The notes beneath the pieces are model-generated. The model was not told the origin of the DNA, ran no database searches, and saw only the letters and a program-made list of their open reading frames with translations. 64,000 nt of DNA, from positions 1-64,000 of the forward strand of contig NZ_JMSZ01000010.1 in the NCBI RefSeq assembly GCF_000691225.1. The letters are read 5' to 3'. Positions 43,975 to 52,595 of this stretch are shown here, in pieces (positions within the stretch are counted from its first letter, which is position 1; every line of letters starts with the position of its first letter). A program made the translations under genes and the position numbers. The DNA comes from Nitrincola lacisaponensis. GTDB lineage: Bacteria > Pseudomonadota > Gammaproteobacteria > Pseudomonadales > Balneatricaceae.

Positions 43975-44559
43975 TCAGGCTGCAAAATTCTGGTTGGCAA
44001 AGTCCCAGTTGACCAGTGCCCAGAAACCTTTCAGGTAGTCTGGACGCAGGTTGCGGTAGTCAATGTAGTAGGCGTGTTCCCACAGATCGACTGTCAGCAC
44101 AGCTGTCTGACCGCTGGTCATCGGCGTGGCTGCATTGCTGGTGTTGACGATATCCAGGGAACCATCAGCATTCTTGACCAGCCAGGTCCAGCTTGAACCA
44201 AAGTTGTTGACTGCACGGTCATTGAACTCTTCCTGGAACTTCTCAAACGAGCCCCATTTGGCGTTGATGGCATCGGCCAACGCGCCAGTAGGTGCGCCAC
44301 CGCCATTCGGAGACAGGCAGTGCCAGTAGAAAGTGTGGTTCCAGACCTGCGCTGCGTTGTTGAATACAGGGCCAGCCGGTGCTGTTTTGATGATCTCTTC
44401 GAGTGTTTTGCCTTCGTACTCAGTGCCAGGAACCAGGCCGTTCAGCTTGACCACATAGGTGTTGTGGTGTTTGCCGTGATGGTAATCCAGTGTTTCGGCA
44501 GAGATGTGGGGTTCCAGAGCATCTTTGGCGTAAGGCAGTGCGGGCAATTCGAAACTCAT
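43975..44559 (-). CDS. sodB: Superoxide dismutase, iron type
   Basis: Converts superoxide to oxygen and hydrogen peroxide; cytosolic. 194 residues (E. coli SodB 193). Metal ligands are in [11 protein letters not shown] (His), [11 protein letters not shown] (His) and [14 protein letters not shown] (Asp and His). [11 protein letters not shown] and NFGSSWTWL fit the iron form. Followed by its own terminator. The upstream region has an extended -10 and a 10-bp palindrome TATCATGATA; iron-linked control is usual for sodB but not demonstrated here. Confidence 0.96.
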   Translation of the reverse strand: MSFELPALPYAKDALEPHISAETLDYHHGKHHNTYVVKLNGLVPGTEYEGKTLEEIIKTAPAGPVFNNAAQVWNHTFYWHCLSPNGGGAPTGALADAINAKWGSFEKFQEEFNDRAVNNFGSSWTWLVKNADGSLDIVNTSNAATPMTSGQTAVLTVDLWEHAYYIDYRNLRPDYLKGFWALVNWDFANQNFAA

Positions 44560-44607
44560 AGTGTGCTCACCTTAATTATTTGACAGGTTTAAATTCATCG
44601 TCAGCCA

Positions 44608-44616
44608 ATCATAGCA
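44608..44616 (-). promoter_or_regulatory. Candidate sodB extended -10
   Basis: On the minus strand TGCTATGAT (TGn plus TATGAT, five of six), about 50 bp before the sodB ATG. The perfect palindrome TATCATGATA lies just upstream at 44631-44640, near the -35 position. Confidence 0.45.
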
Positions 44617-44752
44617 CCGAAATTTGCATCTATCATGATACAAAAAGTGTGCGTTTAGTCGCTATGATCGCGTACTGCCTGCAGCTAAACGGCGGAGCAG
44701 GCCTGTTCAAATCTATAGATGGGGACAGGGTGGTGCAAAAACAACCCAAGGC

Positions 44753-45571
44753 TCAGATCTTCTGCAGCCATTTTGCCCAATCGGGTCCTGCTTGCCCTGT
44801 GGCCAGAAAGCCGGGATTCTCCACCGAGGCCTTGTCATTATAGGTCAGTGGTGTGAATTCAGGGACGCGTACCAGTTGCCCGCCAGCGGCTTCAAGTACT
44901 GCCTGAGCAGCGGCTGTATCCCACTCACTGGTAGGTGCGAGTCGCAGATACAGATCAGCTTCACCCTCGGCAATACGGCAGAGTTTCAGTGAGCTGCCCA
45001 TGCATTGACTATGCAGACTGGAGCAGACACCTGCGGTGATCAGAACCTGCAGGGCTTCCGTTTCCCGCTGACTATGGCGGCGGCTGGTCAGCAGTTGCAG
45101 AGTGTCACCTGGTGGACGTACGTGGATGGCTTCCGCTTCGCCAAGCCGTTGGCTGCGCCAAGCACCGAGTTCAGGGCTTCCCCAGTAGAGGGTTTCCAGA
45201 GCGGGGGCGTAAACCAGTCCTAACTGAGGCTTGCCGGCTGCTATCAGCGCGACATTGACGGTGAACTCGCCATTGCGCTGTAAAAACTCGCGTGTGCCAT
45301 CAAGTGGATCAAGCAGCCAGTATTTCTGCCACTGCTGCCGTGTTGCCCAGTCGGCGAGCAGGTCTTCCTCGCTGAGGATCGGCAGCTCAGGCGTCAGTGA
45401 CTGCAAGCCTTGTACCAGACAGCTTTGTGCAGCCAGGTCTGCTGCAGTCACGGGCGTGTCGTTGCTTTTTTGCTGTGTATTCCATCTGGCGGGATCGTCA
45501 TAGCAGTGCATGATGGCATCACCCGCTTCACAGACGATGCGTTTGAGTTGGGGTAACAGCTGGGAATACAT
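44753..45571 (-). CDS. cysQ: 3'(2'),5'-bisphosphate nucleotidase CysQ
   Basis: Removes the 3' phosphate of PAP (and PAPS), recycling the by-product of sulfate assimilation; lithium-sensitive family. 272 residues. Metal-binding motifs PILSEED, LLDPLDGTREFL and the C-terminal SEWDTAAAQAVLEAAGG are intact. Starts with MYSQLLPQLKRIVCEAGDAI, aligned with family proteins. Divergent from yrfG across 88 bp; a cysQ-yrfG-hslR neighbourhood is common in this class. Confidence 0.94.
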   Translation of the reverse strand: MYSQLLPQLKRIVCEAGDAIMHCYDDPARWNTQQKSNDTPVTAADLAAQSCLVQGLQSLTPELPILSEEDLLADWATRQQWQKYWLLDPLDGTREFLQRNGEFTVNVALIAAGKPQLGLVYAPALETLYWGSPELGAWRSQRLGEAEAIHVRPPGDTLQLLTSRRHSQRETEALQVLITAGVCSSLHSQCMGSSLKLCRIAEGEADLYLRLAPTSEWDTAAAQAVLEAAGGQLVRVPEFTPLTYNDKASVENPGFLATGQAGPDWAKWLQKI

Positions 45572-45659
45572 GAGGCTCCAGGTTTTTCATCGGGAGTTGA
45601 CTTTTAAAGCGCCCATCAAGCGTTCATACTGGAATCAGTATAAAGGAGAACCTGACGGG

Positions 45660-46319
45660 ATGATGCCTGACTGGAAAAATATTGATACGGTGCTGCTGGA
45701 TATGGATGGCACACTGTTGGATCTGCATTTCGACAGCTATTTCTGGCTGGAATTTTTACCGCTGCGCTATGCGCAGATACATCAGTTACAACCGGGCGAG
45801 GCACGTGCCTGGCTGCATGAGCGGATACTTCAGGAGCAAGGCACATTGAACTGGTATTGTCTGGACTACTGGACCGAACAGCTGAATGTGCCGATCACCT
45901 CACTTAAACGTGAGATTGCTGAACGTATCTGTTTTCGGCCACATGTGCAGGATTTTTTGCAGGCGCTGGAAACGGCCGGTATGCGTCGGGTGATAGTGAC
46001 CAATGCACACCGTGACAGTCTGGCGCTGAAAATCGAGAAAACCGGTATAGACCGTCTGGTGGATCGGGTGATCAGTTCACATGACTTCCGTTTTCCGAAA
46101 GAATCTCAGGACTTTTGGGTGAATTTACAGCAGATAGAACCTTTTGATCCGCAGCGAACGTTGCTGGTCGATGACAGCCTGGCTGTGCTGGCGTCAGCGC
46201 AGCAATATGGCATCCGCTATTTGCTGTCGATTTTGCAGCCAGACAGTCAGGCCGACCCGCGTGCAATAACCGAGTTTCCTTCGATTGATCATTTTACAGA
46301 GGTGATGCCCAATACATGA
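45660..46319 (+). CDS. yrfG: HAD-family GMP/IMP nucleotidase YrfG
   Basis: 219 residues (E. coli YrfG 222). HAD motifs: LLDMDGTLLD (nucleophile and acid Asp), VTNAHRDSL (motif II), the lysine in FRFPKESQDFW (motif III) and TLLVDDSLAVL (motif IV). E. coli YrfG dephosphorylates GMP and IMP. AAGGAGA lies about 11 nt before the ATG at 45660, with a second ATG directly after; the frame is open further up but without a site. The stop overlaps the hslR start by four bases. Confidence 0.92.
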   Translation: MMPDWKNIDTVLLDMDGTLLDLHFDSYFWLEFLPLRYAQIHQLQPGEARAWLHERILQEQGTLNWYCLDYWTEQLNVPITSLKREIAERICFRPHVQDFLQALETAGMRRVIVTNAHRDSLALKIEKTGIDRLVDRVISSHDFRFPKESQDFWVNLQQIEPFDPQRTLLVDDSLAVLASAQQYGIRYLLSILQPDSQADPRAITEFPSIDHFTEVMPNT

Positions 46320-46714
46320 CTCAGCATTACTACCATAGCGATAAAAAAATCAGACTGGACAAGTGGTTGTGGGCCGCACGTTTTTATAAAACGCGAGCAC
46401 TGGCAAAGCAGATGATTGATGGTGGCAAGGTACAATATGATGGTCAGCGCACCAAAAGCGGCAAGGTTGTAGAGGTGGGTGCAGAAATTACGCTGCGGTT
46501 GGGTTATGACGAGAAAACCGTCACCGTGCTGGCGCTGTCGGATCAGCGTCGAGGCGCGGTTGAGGCGCAGCAGCTGTATCAGGAAACGCCCAAGAGTATT
46601 GCGGCTCGGGAAGAGCGTGCGGCGCAGAGAAAGCTGCTGGGTAGTGCCCCTGAACAGCGACCCGACAAGAAGAGTCGTCGGGAGCTGTTGCGCATCAAGG
46701 GGAGCTGGGATTAG
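46316..46714 (+). CDS. hslR: Heat-shock protein 15, ribosome-associated S4 protein
   Basis: 132 residues (E. coli Hsp15 133). S4 RNA-binding domain at the N terminus (RLDKWLWAARFYKTRALAKQMIDGGKV) and a basic tail. Hsp15 binds free 50S subunits that carry nascent chains and helps recycle them after heat shock. Translationally coupled to yrfG (ATGA). As in E. coli, hslO and pckA follow, but here a PAP2 gene on the opposite strand is inserted between hslR and hslO. Its last 4 nt overlap the end of that gene. Confidence 0.95.
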   Translation: MTQHYYHSDKKIRLDKWLWAARFYKTRALAKQMIDGGKVQYDGQRTKSGKVVEVGAEITLRLGYDEKTVTVLALSDQRRGAVEAQQLYQETPKSIAAREERAAQRKLLGSAPEQRPDKKSRRELLRIKGSWD

Positions 46715-47505
46715 CGGCTATCGCCTTTGAAAAAAGGCAGCTGACCGATCAGGGGAAGACGTCCTGTCAGGCGAAACAGTGGCAGAAAGGGTTTTTCCAG
46801 CCAGCGTGTCAACTGATATACCAGGGGTGAGTAAAAGGCCCAGGCCAGGACGGGTAGCGCCACAGCAAAACCGCCAACGGCTACATCACTGAACCAGTGC
46901 GCGCCACCGACCAGGCGCGGCAGTATCATCAGCGCAGCCAGTGCCGCGGCCAGATAGCTGCCAACGCAGCGTTTGTTCATCAGCAGGTAGGCAGCCCAAA
47001 GTAACAGTACGGTGGCATGATCACCTGGAAAGCTGCGGCTTGAAGCATCTTTGGCAGAGATGTCTGGAAACAGTTCAGTCAGCAGATAGGCTGGAGCCAG
47101 CGTAATGGAAGGGCTGGGGCCACTGAGATCCAGTTCCTTGGAAAACTCGTAAAAGAAATAGCGTATCGGCAGCATAATCAGCATCAGTGCAAGAAAGCCT
47201 ACCAGGGCTTGCTGCAGTTGGCTGCGCTGAAAGCCCATGCCCGGGAAGATCAGAAAAGCCAGCATCACCAGTGCCAGCAGCATGTCTTTATAACGGGTGT
47301 TGGCCCAGGCCCAGATCCATGCCCACTGGCCGCCATCAGCCAGAGAGCCGTTCAGGGAGAAAAAAATTGCGCTGTCCAGCTGTCGCCAGAGTTCAAATCC
47401 AGTAGGTGAAATAAAGCTGAGTACTAGCAGCAGTGCGATGCCATGCATTGCCAACAAGGGGAGAGGACGCCAGGTGGTGCCAAAAACAGGGGGAGTTGAA
47501 GTCAT
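46711..47505 (-). CDS. PAP2-family membrane phosphatase
   Basis: 264 residues with about six predicted membrane helices. PAP2 motif II reads SRSFPGDHATV and motif III LPRLVGGAHWFSDVAVGG; both catalytic histidines are present. Motif I (normally K-x6-R-P) appears as KELDLSGPSPS, with glycine in place of the arginine. Substrate is probably a lipid phosphate or pyrophosphate. The ATG at 47505 is preferred, because the longer open frame (to 47709) crosses the hslO 5' end. The gene interrupts the hslR-hslO order known from E. coli. Confidence 0.8.
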   Translation of the reverse strand: MTSTPPVFGTTWRPLPLLAMHGIALLLVLSFISPTGFELWRQLDSAIFFSLNGSLADGGQWAWIWAWANTRYKDMLLALVMLAFLIFPGMGFQRSQLQQALVGFLALMLIMLPIRYFFYEFSKELDLSGPSPSITLAPAYLLTELFPDISAKDASSRSFPGDHATVLLLWAAYLLMNKRCVGSYLAAALAALMILPRLVGGAHWFSDVAVGGFAVALPVLAWAFYSPLVYQLTRWLEKPFLPLFRLTGRLPLIGQLPFFKGDSR

Positions 47506-47605
47506 GCCGTTATCTTTTTGGGTTGTGGTAAAATCTACTCCATAGTAACAGTCATCCATGGCCGACATAAAGTCCGGCTTTTCAAAGAAAGTGGAATTAA
47601 ATTCG

Positions 47606-48475
47606 ATGAGTTCAGCCGACCAAATCCAGAGAATCCTGTTCGAAGAAGCTGATGTGAGAGGGGTCGTGACCGGGCTGGATGCCAGTTTTGCCGAAGTGCT
47701 GGCACGCAATGACTATCCTGTGCGTATCCGTCAATTACTGGGAGAGATGTTGGCTGCAGTGACTTTGCTGAGCGCTACCCTCAAGTTTGAGGGGCGTCTG
47801 CTTTTGCAGGCTCAGGGTGAGGGTGCCTTGAATCTGTTGATGGCTGAATGCAGTCATCATCAGCAGATCAGAGGCATTGCCCGCTTTGAAGGAGAGCTTC
47901 CAGAAACTGATAAGTTTGCGGATATGTTTCAGTCAGGGCGTCTGGCACTGACAATTGAGCCGGCCAAAGGGCAGCGTTATCAGGGGGTGGTGCCGATGGA
48001 AGGCGCTTCACTGGCAGCCTGTCTGGAGGATTATTTTAGCCGTTCCGAGCAACTGCCAACCCGGATTTTTCTGGCCAGTGACGGTAATACGGCTGCAGGC
48101 ATGCTGCTTCAGGTATTGCCAGCAGCAGAAGGGCAGGCAGAAGACTGGAATCGCATAGGGCTGCTGGCGGATACCCTGACAGCGGAGGAGCTGTTAAATC
48201 TGGATAATGAGTCGATGCTCTATCGCTTGTTCCATCAGGAAAAATGCCGTCTTTATGAGCCCCAGTCACTGGAATTTCATTGTGACTGCTCCCGTGAGCG
48301 GTGCGCGCGTGCATTACAGCTGGTCGGGCGCGAAGAGTTGCTTGAGGCAGCCGGGCAGCAGGGCGGTTCGATTCGTGTTGATTGTCAGTTCTGTAATGCT
48401 GAGTATGCATTTGATCGTGAAGATATTCTGGCGTTGACCGAAGGTGAGCGTCCCGCTGATGAAACCTTGCATTGA
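47606..48475 (+). CDS. hslO: Redox-regulated chaperonin Hsp33
   Basis: 289 residues. Holdase that is switched on when its C-terminal zinc site is oxidised. Four zinc cysteines are visible: C-D-C in EFHCDCSRERC and C-x-x-C in VDCQFCNAEYAF. The N-terminal domain begins ADQIQRILFEEADVRGVV, as in E. coli Hsp33. I choose the ATG at 47606, which matches the family start; an ATG at 47558 would add 16 residues. Neither has a strong ribosome binding site. Followed by a modest hairpin with a long T run before pckA. Confidence 0.93.
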   Translation: MSSADQIQRILFEEADVRGVVTGLDASFAEVLARNDYPVRIRQLLGEMLAAVTLLSATLKFEGRLLLQAQGEGALNLLMAECSHHQQIRGIARFEGELPETDKFADMFQSGRLALTIEPAKGQRYQGVVPMEGASLAACLEDYFSRSEQLPTRIFLASDGNTAAGMLLQVLPAAEGQAEDWNRIGLLADTLTAEELLNLDNESMLYRLFHQEKCRLYEPQSLEFHCDCSRERCARALQLVGREELLEAAGQQGGSIRVDCQFCNAEYAFDREDILALTEGERPADETLH

Positions 48476-48515
48476 GTTAAACGGGTGTACAACTTTAGTG
48501 AGGAGTGTAAATCGG

Positions 48516-48549
48516 AAGCCTTTCGGGTTGTCCACATGGGCTTTTTTTT
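48516..48549 (+). terminator. Possible terminator after hslO
   Basis: AAGCC (48516-48520) and GGCTT (48539-48543) can pair around an 18-nt loop, followed by eight T. The stem is short, but the T run is good. Confidence 0.35.
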
Positions 48550-48575
48550 ATGTAATAATAGTCGATCCTATTAGC

Positions 48576-48588
48576 AATAATGATTATT
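48576..48588. promoter_or_regulatory. AT-rich palindrome upstream of pckA
   Basis: AATAATGATTATT is a perfect palindrome around a central G, 118 bp before pckA. It matches 10 of the 14 arm positions of a 7-1-7 Fur box, too few to assign Fur. Confidence 0.35.
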
Positions 48589-48679
48589 TGTTCTGCAAGC
48601 CGGTACATTAACACTGCGAAGCGCCTTAGATACCTGTGACGTATCCGCTCAGGGCTCGCGTATGCTATTCAGTAATTTG

Positions 48680-48689
48680 TTGGCGCCAA
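48680..48689. promoter_or_regulatory. Palindrome next to the pckA ribosome binding site
   Basis: TTGGCGCCAA is a perfect 10-bp palindrome ending 16 bp before the pckA ATG. It could be an operator or a small leader hairpin. Confidence 0.3.
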
Positions 48690-48705
48690 GCCAAGGGAAA
48701 GCGTA

Positions 48706-50253
48706 ATGACTACAGAAACTGCCAAAATTGCACATCAGAATCTGAGCCCAGCTGAACTGGTGGAGCGTGCGCTGCAGCGCCAGGAAGGTGTGCTGGCTGA
48801 CTCGGGAGCCCTGGTGGTCACCACCGGTAAGCGTACCGGTCGTTCACCTATGGATCGCTTCATCGTTCATGAGCCGTCTACGTCAGCCCAGATCGACTGG
48901 GGTAATGTCAATCGTCCATTTGATGCGGACAAGTTTGATGCCCTCTGGAGTCGTGTGGAGAGCTGGCTTGAAGGCGAAGAGCGTTTCGTTTCCCATGTGC
49001 ATGTTGGCTCCGATCCGACACATTACCTGCCAGTGAAAATGACAACCCAGACTGCTTGGCAGAATCTGTTTGGTCTGAATCTGTTTATTCGCCCGCATAC
49101 CTACAATCCAAAAGGCAAGGATGAGTGGCAAATCATCAATGCGGCCGGTTTTGTTTGTGATCCTGAGCGTGATGGCACCAACAGCGATGGCTGTGTCATC
49201 CTCAACTTTGCAGCCCGTAAAGTACTGATTGCCGGCATGCGCTATGCGGGTGAGATGAAAAAAGCCATGTTCTCTGTGCAGAATTTCCTGCTGCCTGAGT
49301 ATGACGTACTGCCAATGCATTGCTCTGCCAACATCGGTGAAGATGGTTCCACGACGCTGTTCTTCGGCTTGTCCGGCACGGGTAAGACTACACTGTCAGC
49401 AGATCCTGAGCGCTATCTGATCGGTGATGATGAGCACGGCTGGGGTAAAGGCGTCGTATTCAATATTGAAGGTGGTTGCTACGCTAAAACCATTAATTTG
49501 AGCAAAAAGAACGAGCCAATCATCTGGGATGCCATACGTTTTGGTGCAATTGTTGAAAACGTGACTCTCGATGGTCATCGCAAAGCGGATTACAACGATA
49601 CAAGTCTGACCGAGAATGGTCGTTGTGCTTACCCGCTGGAGCATGTTGACAAGCGTTCTGCTACCAACATGGGCGAAGAACCTGACTCCATCGTGTTTCT
49701 GACCTGTGATCTGACCGGTGTGTTGCCACCTGTATCTGTGCTCACTAAAGAAGCGGCTGCTTACCACTTCCTGTCCGGTTACACTGCGCTGGTGGGTTCA
49801 ACTGAAATGGGTTCAGGTGGTGGCATCAAGTCAACCTTCTCTACCTGCTTCGGTGCGCCTTTCTTCCCGCGTCCTGCTCATGTGTATGCTGACTTGCTGA
49901 TGAAGCGTATCAGTGAATATGGCTCACGCGTTTATCTGGTCAACACGGGCTGGACGGGTGGCTCCTATGGTACGGGTGAGCGTTTCAGTATTCCGACTAC
50001 GCGCGCCATTATCAGTGCTATTCAAAGTGGTGCATTGAAGGATTGTGAAACCCAGATGTTGCCCGGTATCAATCTGGCCGTTCCGCTGGCCGTACCTGGT
50101 GTTGACACTGGTCTGTTGAATCCGCGTGAAACCTGGGCTGACAAGTCGGCTTATGATGCGGCGGCGAAGAATCTGATCGGCCAGTTCGTCAGTAACTTCG
50201 AGAAGTTCAGTGGTGTATCTGAATCCATTATTCAGGCTGGCCCACAGCTCTGA
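48706..50253 (+). CDS. pckA: Phosphoenolpyruvate carboxykinase (ATP)
   Basis: Gluconeogenic conversion of oxaloacetate and ATP to PEP, carbon dioxide and ADP. 515 residues, of the ATP-type fold: kinase loop [11 protein letters not shown] near 224-234, metal site [10 protein letters not shown], and substrate residues in [11 protein letters not shown] and [17 protein letters not shown] lies about 6 nt before the ATG. Follows hslO after 230 bp with at least two palindromes in the gap, so it probably has its own promoter. With the TRAP, peptide and dicarboxylate-type genes this points to growth on organic acids and amino acids. Confidence 0.96.
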   Translation: MTTETAKIAHQNLSPAELVERALQRQEGVLADSGALVVTTGKRTGRSPMDRFIVHEPSTSAQIDWGNVNRPFDADKFDALWSRVESWLEGEERFVSHVHVGSDPTHYLPVKMTTQTAWQNLFGLNLFIRPHTYNPKGKDEWQIINAAGFVCDPERDGTNSDGCVILNFAARKVLIAGMRYAGEMKKAMFSVQNFLLPEYDVLPMHCSANIGEDGSTTLFFGLSGTGKTTLSADPERYLIGDDEHGWGKGVVFNIEGGCYAKTINLSKKNEPIIWDAIRFGAIVENVTLDGHRKADYNDTSLTENGRCAYPLEHVDKRSATNMGEEPDSIVFLTCDLTGVLPPVSVLTKEAAAYHFLSGYTALVGSTEMGSGGGIKSTFSTCFGAPFFPRPAHVYADLLMKRISEYGSRVYLVNTGWTGGSYGTGERFSIPTTRAIISAIQSGALKDCETQMLPGINLAVPLAVPGVDTGLLNPRETWADKSAYDAAAKNLIGQFVSNFEKFSGVSESIIQAGPQL

Positions 50254-50263
50254 TGTTCTCTGA

Positions 50264-50292
50264 ACGACTGGCGCTCATGGAGTGCCAGTCGT
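50264..50292. terminator. Bidirectional terminator between pckA and ppx
   Basis: ACGACTGGCGCTC (50264-50276) pairs with GAGTGCCAGTCGT (50280-50292) as a 13-bp stem with one G-U pair and a 3-nt loop, followed by CTTCC. Confidence 0.8.
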
Positions 50293-50299
50293 CTTCCTC

Positions 50300-51826
50300 T
50301 CAGCTAAACTTCAGCTTGTAATCCATACTCTTGAGGAATTCTGCCTCAGATTCCAGATCAGCCAGTGTCAGTGGGTGGTGATTGAGCCAGCCGCGAGGGA
50401 AACTGATTGATAGCCGTTGAGCGTCTGCTTGCACTGAAATGGCCGGAAGGCGAGCTTTGCTGCGGCTGCGATGCAAAATGACTGCCAGGCGCAGGAGCAG
50501 ACTCAAGCGCAGATAGGGCTGCTGCTTGTCACCAGGTAGCAGTTTCCACTCATCCTTGGGCAGTTTGCGCCGATGGGCGCGTGCCAGAAAGGCCAGCAAT
50601 AGCTGCTCAGTATTGCTGAATCCGGGCATGTCGCAGTGCTGCAGCAGGTAGGCGCTGTGGCGGTGATAGCGGTTGTGTGAAATGGTCAAGCCGATTTCCA
50701 GTGTGCGTGCGGACCAGCACAGCATGTCATGGTATTCATCCTCTGTCAGTTGCCAGCTGTTGCGTACCTGAGCCAGCAGTATCAGCGCAGTGGCCTCAAC
50801 ATTGGCCGCGTGGCGTGCATCAATATGGTGCCGCTTCATCAGTGCCCGGATGGTGCGTTCGCGAACATCCTCATGCCGCAGTCGTCCTGCCATGTCATAG
50901 AGGACACCTTCACGCAGGGCGCCATCGGAGTAGGTCATGCACTGAATGTCCAGCGACTCAAAAATCGCACACATAATGGCGGTGCCGGCGGTCAGCACCG
51001 CTTTGCGTTCGGGTTTGATGCTGGTCAGCGCGATGTCATCGGCCTGGTTGAATTTCAGCAGGTAGTGTTTCAGCTGGTTGAGCCCTTCGGCGGTAATATC
51101 ACCGCTGGTGACTCCCAGCTCAATACAGCATTGGCTAATCGCCTTGGCGGTGCCGGAAGAGCCGACGCAGCTGTCCCATCCCATGCGGCGGTAGTTGCGG
51201 CGGATTGACAGTAACTCCTGCATGGCGGCCATTTTTGCCTGCTGGAAGCCCTTGTCGCTGATGGTGCCGCCCGGGAAAAACTCTTCATTGAAGCTGACGC
51301 AGCCCAGTTGAAGGCTTTCCAGCAATCGAGATTCAAAGCGCTCACCTATAATGCACTCGGTACTACCGCCACCGATATCGATGACCAGTCGTCGTCCAGT
51401 GTCATCGGACAGGGTATGCGCAACTCCCAGATAAATCAGTCGCGCTTCTTCGTGTCCGGAAATAACCTGTAATGGCAACCCCAGAACGCCGGCAGCACGG
51501 TCAGTAAACTCGCTGCGGTTGGTGGCTTCACGCAGGGCGTTGGTTGCAACGGCACGAATAGCCGATCGTGGAAGCTCTTTGATGCGTTCGGCAAAACGGC
51601 GCAGGCAATCGATACCTCGTTGTTGGGCTTCTTCAGACAGGATGCCGGACTCATCCAGTCCAGCTGCCAACTGGACTTTTTCCGACATGATGTCCAGCGT
51701 CTTGAGCTCGCCTGCAACCAGCCGTGCCACGACCATATGAAAACTGTTGGAGCCTATGTCAATCGCCGCCAGTAAAGAGCCTTCAACGGGCTGATCGAAT
51801 CGATCCGGCTGTGCGTATAGTTCCAT
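50300..51826 (-). CDS. ppx: Exopolyphosphatase / pppGpp phosphohydrolase family (Ppx/GppA)
   Basis: 508 residues. Ribonuclease H-like fold with AAIDIGSNSFHMVVARL at the N terminus, the second phosphate loop VIDIGGGSTECIIG near 148-161, and a C-terminal HD-like region. Ppx releases phosphate from polyphosphate ends and GppA turns pppGpp into ppGpp. Position beside trxA-rho is that of ppx in Pseudomonas, so I favour Ppx. TGGAG precedes the ATG. Divergent from trxA. Confidence 0.9.
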   Translation of the reverse strand: MELYAQPDRFDQPVEGSLLAAIDIGSNSFHMVVARLVAGELKTLDIMSEKVQLAAGLDESGILSEEAQQRGIDCLRRFAERIKELPRSAIRAVATNALREATNRSEFTDRAAGVLGLPLQVISGHEEARLIYLGVAHTLSDDTGRRLVIDIGGGSTECIIGERFESRLLESLQLGCVSFNEEFFPGGTISDKGFQQAKMAAMQELLSIRRNYRRMGWDSCVGSSGTAKAISQCCIELGVTSGDITAEGLNQLKHYLLKFNQADDIALTSIKPERKAVLTAGTAIMCAIFESLDIQCMTYSDGALREGVLYDMAGRLRHEDVRERTIRALMKRHHIDARHAANVEATALILLAQVRNSWQLTEDEYHDMLCWSARTLEIGLTISHNRYHRHSAYLLQHCDMPGFSNTEQLLLAFLARAHRRKLPKDEWKLLPGDKQQPYLRLSLLLRLAVILHRSRSKARLPAISVQADAQRLSISFPRGWLNHHPLTLADLESEAEFLKSMDYKLKFS

Positions 51827-51934
51827 GCGTGCTCCAGGTCAGCTACAGTTGATTGATGGCTATTTTGCCAGAGCGATTGGAATAGAAGAACCCATTAAAG
51901 GGATTTGTTCAGGTATCTAAGCCTACCGGATAAG

Positions 51935-51964
51935 TTCACAAGTCCGGGTGGCTGGTGTTATGAT
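51935..51964 (+). promoter_or_regulatory. Sigma-70 promoter of trxA
   Basis: TTCACA (51935-51940, five of six), 18-bp spacer, then TATGAT (51959-51964, five of six) preceded by TGT, which makes an extended -10. Transcription would start about 45 nt before the trxA ATG. Confidence 0.6.
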
Positions 51965-52015
51965 CCCTTTATTAAAACGATTACAACGCACCCGGTGCAA
52001 TGGAGAAAGAGAGAC

Positions 52016-52342
52016 ATGAGTGAAAATATAATCAATGTCACCGACGCTACTTTCGAAGATGAAGTGGTCAAAGCGGACGGTCCTGTACTGGTGGACTACT
52101 GGGCTGAGTGGTGTGGCCCCTGCAAAATGATCGCGCCTGTGCTGGAAGAGATTGCCAAGGAATATGAAGGCCAGCTGAAAGTTTGCAAGTTGAATATTGA
52201 TGAAAACAACGAAACGCCGCCCAAGTTTGGTATTCGTGGTATTCCGACTCTGATGCTGTTTAAAGGCGGAAGTGTTGAGGCCACCAAAGTGGGTGCGTTG
52301 TCCAAATCGCAGCTGTCTGCATTTATTGACGCAAATCTGTAA
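52016..52342 (+). CDS. trxA: Thioredoxin 1
   Basis: 108 residues, the length of E. coli TrxA. Active site [13 protein letters not shown] with Cys near residues 33 and 36, the cis-proline in RGIPTLMLF, and a C-terminal [16 protein letters not shown]. General disulfide reductant, electron donor for ribonucleotide reductase and PAPS reductase. GGAG lies about 10 nt before the ATG at 52016. First gene of trxA-rho, with its own promoter. Confidence 0.97.
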   Translation: MSENIINVTDATFEDEVVKADGPVLVDYWAEWCGPCKMIAPVLEEIAKEYEGQLKVCKLNIDENNETPPKFGIRGIPTLMLFKGGSVEATKVGALSKSQLSAFIDANL

Positions 52343-52354
52343 ATGCCACATCGG

Positions 52355-52382
52355 GATAGGGCTGTGCATCAACGGCCCTGTC
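52355..52382 (+). terminator. Hairpin after trxA
   Basis: GATAGGGC (52355-52362) and GCCCTGTC (52375-52382) pair as an 8-bp stem with one G-U pair and a 12-nt loop, followed by TTGG. Partial termination before rho is plausible. Confidence 0.4.
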
Positions 52383-52404
52383 TTGGTGTAATAGTGGTTT
52401 AATA

Positions 52405-52436
52405 TTGACGGCAGAAACTGGACAGTTGTCTATAAA
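52405..52436 (+). promoter_or_regulatory. Possible rho promoter
   Basis: TTGACG (52405-52410) and TATAAA (52431-52436) are good boxes, but their 20-bp spacing is long. A leader of about 150 nt would follow, as expected for an autoregulated rho gene. Confidence 0.3.
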
Positions 52437-52564
52437 CCCTTTATATTCGTATTGCGCTTGACCGATGTTCCTGTCGGGTTCAAGCAGGGAGTGACAGTCT
52501 GGTCCTCGGATCTGCTGAAACAATCATCTTTCCAATTCAATCCTCCGGCTTACCATTCAATTTT

Positions 52565-52581
52565 CAGCCAGCGCTTGGCTG
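52565..52581 (+). promoter_or_regulatory. Leader hairpin before the rho start
   Basis: CAGCCA (52565-52570) and TGGCTG (52576-52581) pair around a 5-nt loop, 14 nt before the rho ATG. The sequence between hairpin and ATG (CATCCTAAAAAACT) has no Shine-Dalgarno. Confidence 0.45.
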
Positions 52582-52595
52582 CATCCTAAAAAACT

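Noticed and set aside
47506-47605. Sigma-32 heat-shock promoter for hslO
   Set aside because: CTCCATAG resembles the sigma-32 -10, but no CTTGAAA-like -35 lies at proper spacing.
48576-48588. Fur box upstream of pckA
   Set aside because: Only 10 of 14 arm positions match and pckA is not a usual Fur target; kept only as a palindrome.
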